DNA of 7,352 bases from contig CAMZKY010000245.1 of the NCBI GenBank assembly GCA_947311455.1, forward strand, positions 1-7,352, in the 5' to 3' direction. Below the pieces are notes generated by a model. It did no database searches. It was not told the origin of the DNA and was given only the letters and a program-made list of their open reading frames with translations. Below are positions 5,680 through 7,352 of this stretch, piece by piece; within the stretch, counting starts at the first letter, position 1; every line of letters begins with the position of its first letter. Made by a program: the position numbers and the translations under genes. The stretch is from an uncultured Marinosulfonomonas sp. GTDB taxonomy: Bacteria; Pseudomonadota; Alphaproteobacteria; Rhodobacterales; Rhodobacteraceae.

Positions 5680-7224
5680 ATGACAGAACCACGGACAAAA
5701 CGGCGCACACGCGGAGGCGGCGGCGCGGCGCGGCGCGCAGAACGCACGGCGGTGAAAATTGAGGCAGCTAAGTATATTGAGCGTAAAATTCCCAATTTGG
5801 AAATGTTGGATGATGCAACGCTTGAGATCATTGAGCGCAACGCCGAAACCGTGTTGGCCGAAATCGGGGTGAATTTTGTTGATAATCCCGAAGCCTTGGA
5901 AATCTGGCGCAAGGCGGGGGCCGAGATTGACGGCGAACGGGTGCGTATTCCGCGCGGCTTGGCGCGTAAGTTATGTGCCACAGCACCGTCAAAGTTTACC
6001 CAACACGCACGCAACCCTGAACGCAATGTTGAAATCGGTGGCAAAACGCTGGTGTGTGCCCCTGTCTATGGCCCTCCCTTTGTGCGCGATGCCGAAGGCG
6101 GTCGGCGCTATGCCACGATGGACGATTTCACCAAGCTTGTGAAGCTTGGCTATATGTCGAAATATCTGCACCATTCGGGCGGCACGGTTTGTGAGCCAAC
6201 GGATGTGCCGGTGAATAAACGCCATCTGGATATGCTGCATGCCCATATGGTGTTTTCCGATAAGCCATTTATGGGTTCGGTGACGGAAAAAAGCCGCGCG
6301 CAGGATTCAGTAGAAATGTGCGAAATCCTGTTTGGCAAAGACTTTGTGCAGGATAACTGCGTGATGACGTCGCTGATCAACATCAACTCGCCCCTTACAT
6401 TTGACAGTATCATGATGGGCGCGATGGAAGTGTATGCTAAGAACAATCAAGCGTGCATTATTTCGCCGTTTATCGTGGGGGGCGCAATGGCTCCGGTTAC
6501 GGTCATGGGGACGCTCACGCAAGTGTTGGCCGAGGTTTTGGCCGGGGTGGCTTATAACCAACTGATCCGGGCCGGTGCACCGGTAATTTTCGGCTGTTTC
6601 GTAACCTCGATTGATATGAATTCCGGTGCGCCAACATTCGGCACACCAGAAGCTACACAAATTTTGAACGGGGCCGGGCAGCTGGCAAGGCGTATGAATT
6701 TACCGTTCAGATCGGGCGGTGGGTTATGTGGCTCAAAGCTGCCGGATGCGCAAGCCGCCTATGAAACGGCCAATACATTGAATGCAGCGCTGCTCGGTGG
6801 CGTTAACTTTATGTTGCATTCCTGTGGTTGGCTTGAGGGAGGATTGGTAACAAGTTTTGAGAAATTTGTCATGGATGCTGATCAGCTTGGGGTAATACAA
6901 AGATTGGCCGAAGGGGTTGCAAACGACGAGAATGCGCAAGCCATGGGGGCAATTGCCGAAGTGGGGCCTGGCGGGCATTATCTGGGATGTGAGCATACGC
7001 AAAGTAATTTTAAGGATGCGTTCTGGCGTACTGATGTGTTCGATTACAAACCCTTCGAAACTTGGGACGAGGAAGGCGCGCGCGATACGCAGGCACTGGC
7101 CGCCATTCGCGTGAAAACCTTGTTGGCAAACTACCAGCAACCACCGCTTGATCCTGAAATTGCGGCAAAGCTCGAGCAATTTATCAAAGACAAAAAAGCC
7201 TCCTCGCCGGATGCATTCGTTTGA
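5680..7224 (+). CDS. MttB-superfamily (trimethylamine methyltransferase-like) corrinoid methyltransferase, non-pyrrolysine
   Basis: Members transfer a methyl group from a tertiary or quaternary amine to the cobalamin of a partner corrinoid protein. The 514-residue sequence has family landmarks throughout: YATMDDFTKLVKLGY (144-158), HHSGGTVCEPTDVP (164-177), SLININSPLTFD (231-242), FIVGGAMAPVT (264-274), FRSGGGLCGSKLPDAQAAYE (343-362), and EVGPGGHYLG (427-436) followed by HTQSNFKDAFWR (439-450). The frame is open through the region where archaeal MttB has its amber-coded pyrrolysine (expected near 350-362 by rough alignment), so it belongs to the non-Pyl branch. Characterised non-Pyl relatives act on quaternary amines such as glycine betaine, proline betaine or carnitine; the substrate here is unknown. 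The N-terminus (5-25) is rich in Arg and Gly, as I recall for Rhodobacterales homologues. Start ATG 5680 has AGGGG 8 bases upstream. Neither a corrinoid protein nor a corrinoid activase gene is in the window. It would be annotated as a trimethylamine methyltransferase family protein. Confidence 0.93.
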   Translation: MTEPRTKRRTRGGGGAARRAERTAVKIEAAKYIERKIPNLEMLDDATLEIIERNAETVLAEIGVNFVDNPEALEIWRKAGAEIDGERVRIPRGLARKLCATAPSKFTQHARNPERNVEIGGKTLVCAPVYGPPFVRDAEGGRRYATMDDFTKLVKLGYMSKYLHHSGGTVCEPTDVPVNKRHLDMLHAHMVFSDKPFMGSVTEKSRAQDSVEMCEILFGKDFVQDNCVMTSLININSPLTFDSIMMGAMEVYAKNNQACIISPFIVGGAMAPVTVMGTLTQVLAEVLAGVAYNQLIRAGAPVIFGCFVTSIDMNSGAPTFGTPEATQILNGAGQLARRMNLPFRSGGGLCGSKLPDAQAAYETANTLNAALLGGVNFMLHSCGWLEGGLVTSFEKFVMDADQLGVIQRLAEGVANDENAQAMGAIAEVGPGGHYLGCEHTQSNFKDAFWRTDVFDYKPFETWDEEGARDTQALAAIRVKTLLANYQQPPLDPEIAAKLEQFIKDKKASSPDAFV

Positions 7225-7247
7225 TATTATACTAGATAATCAACATG

Positions 7248-7352
7248 TTACTCCATTATGGCTTGGGAAAATCCGGTTTCAGCCATAAACGCAATAAGAA
7301 CAAGAACATGATAGGCGATGCTGTAAGAAGTGTCGCCTTCAAGACGCTCCAC
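7248..7352 (-). CDS. C-terminal 34 codons of an unidentified gene, cut by the window edge
   Basis: The minus strand is open from the right edge to a TAA at 7250-7248 and reads with a plausible protein character: an acidic VERLEGD, a hydrophobic SYSIAYHVLVLIAF, then MAETGFSQAIME at the end. Codon use resembles the neighbours. If real, it converges with the MttB-family gene, leaving only 23 bases between the stops. The fragment is too short to identify; the hydrophobic run could be a buried helix or part of a membrane segment. An open frame of 35 codons can be accidental, so the call is tentative. Confidence 0.5.
   Translation of the reverse strand: MERLEGDTSYSIAYHVLVLIAFMAETGFSQAIME

Noticed and set aside
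6706..6765. Pyrrolysine (in-frame amber) in the MttB-like gene
   Set aside because: The frame is uninterrupted by TAG from 5680 to the TGA at 7222-7224, so no pyrrolysine is needed.
6733..7179. 148-codon minus-strand frame inside the MttB-family gene
   Set aside because: Antisense to a conserved core of the methyltransferase with no protein resemblance of its own.
7226..7240. ATTAT-N5-ATAAT hairpin after the methyltransferase stop
   Set aside because: A five-pair AT-only stem without a T-tract is too weak to call a terminator.

Overview
The window looks like a chromosomal housekeeping segment of an alphaproteobacterium, most likely a marine Rhodobacterales (roseobacter-type) organism of moderate GC (about half by eye). 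The reasons are the alphaproteobacterial character of DnaB (a Gly-rich insertion after Walker A), an E. coli-type class II dihydroorotase directly followed by pyrE and then dnaB, a roseobacter-like unnamed protein upstream of pyrC, and a non-pyrrolysine MttB-family methyltransferase with an Arg/Gly-rich N-terminus. The genus assignment is inference from protein resemblance, not from a database search.

Layout. Five genes in a row lie on the minus strand; read in transcription order they are guaA (GMP synthase), an unnamed 322-residue protein with an alpha/beta-hydrolase-like layout, pyrC (dihydroorotase), pyrE (orotate phosphoribosyltransferase) and dnaB (replicative helicase, cut by the left window edge). 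guaA diverges from a plus-strand gene for an MttB-superfamily corrinoid methyltransferase (5680-7224). That gene converges with the last 34 codons of an unidentified minus-strand gene at the right edge (7248-7352).

How the genes fit together. pyrC and pyrE catalyse steps 3 and 5 of de novo pyrimidine synthesis and are almost certainly co-translated (9-base gap, with the pyrE ribosome-binding site overlapping the pyrC stop). guaA makes GMP. dnaB uses the products in replication. The block therefore groups nucleotide supply with DNA replication. The MttB-like gene is functionally separate: it probably demethylates a quaternary or tertiary amine, but its corrinoid protein and downstream methyltransferase are not in the window.

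Non-coding stretches are all under 300 bases. The richest is 801-955 upstream of dnaB, which has a perfect DnaA-box sequence, a leader inverted repeat and a second dyad. The gap 3748-3974 holds an 8+8 inverted repeat just upstream of the unnamed gene and a plausible guaA terminator. No tRNA, rRNA, CRISPR array, insertion sequence or phage feature was seen, and no clearly new multi-gene system. The items most worth a second look are the unnamed protein, whose nucleophile-elbow serine appears replaced by glycine, and the DnaA box in front of dnaB.
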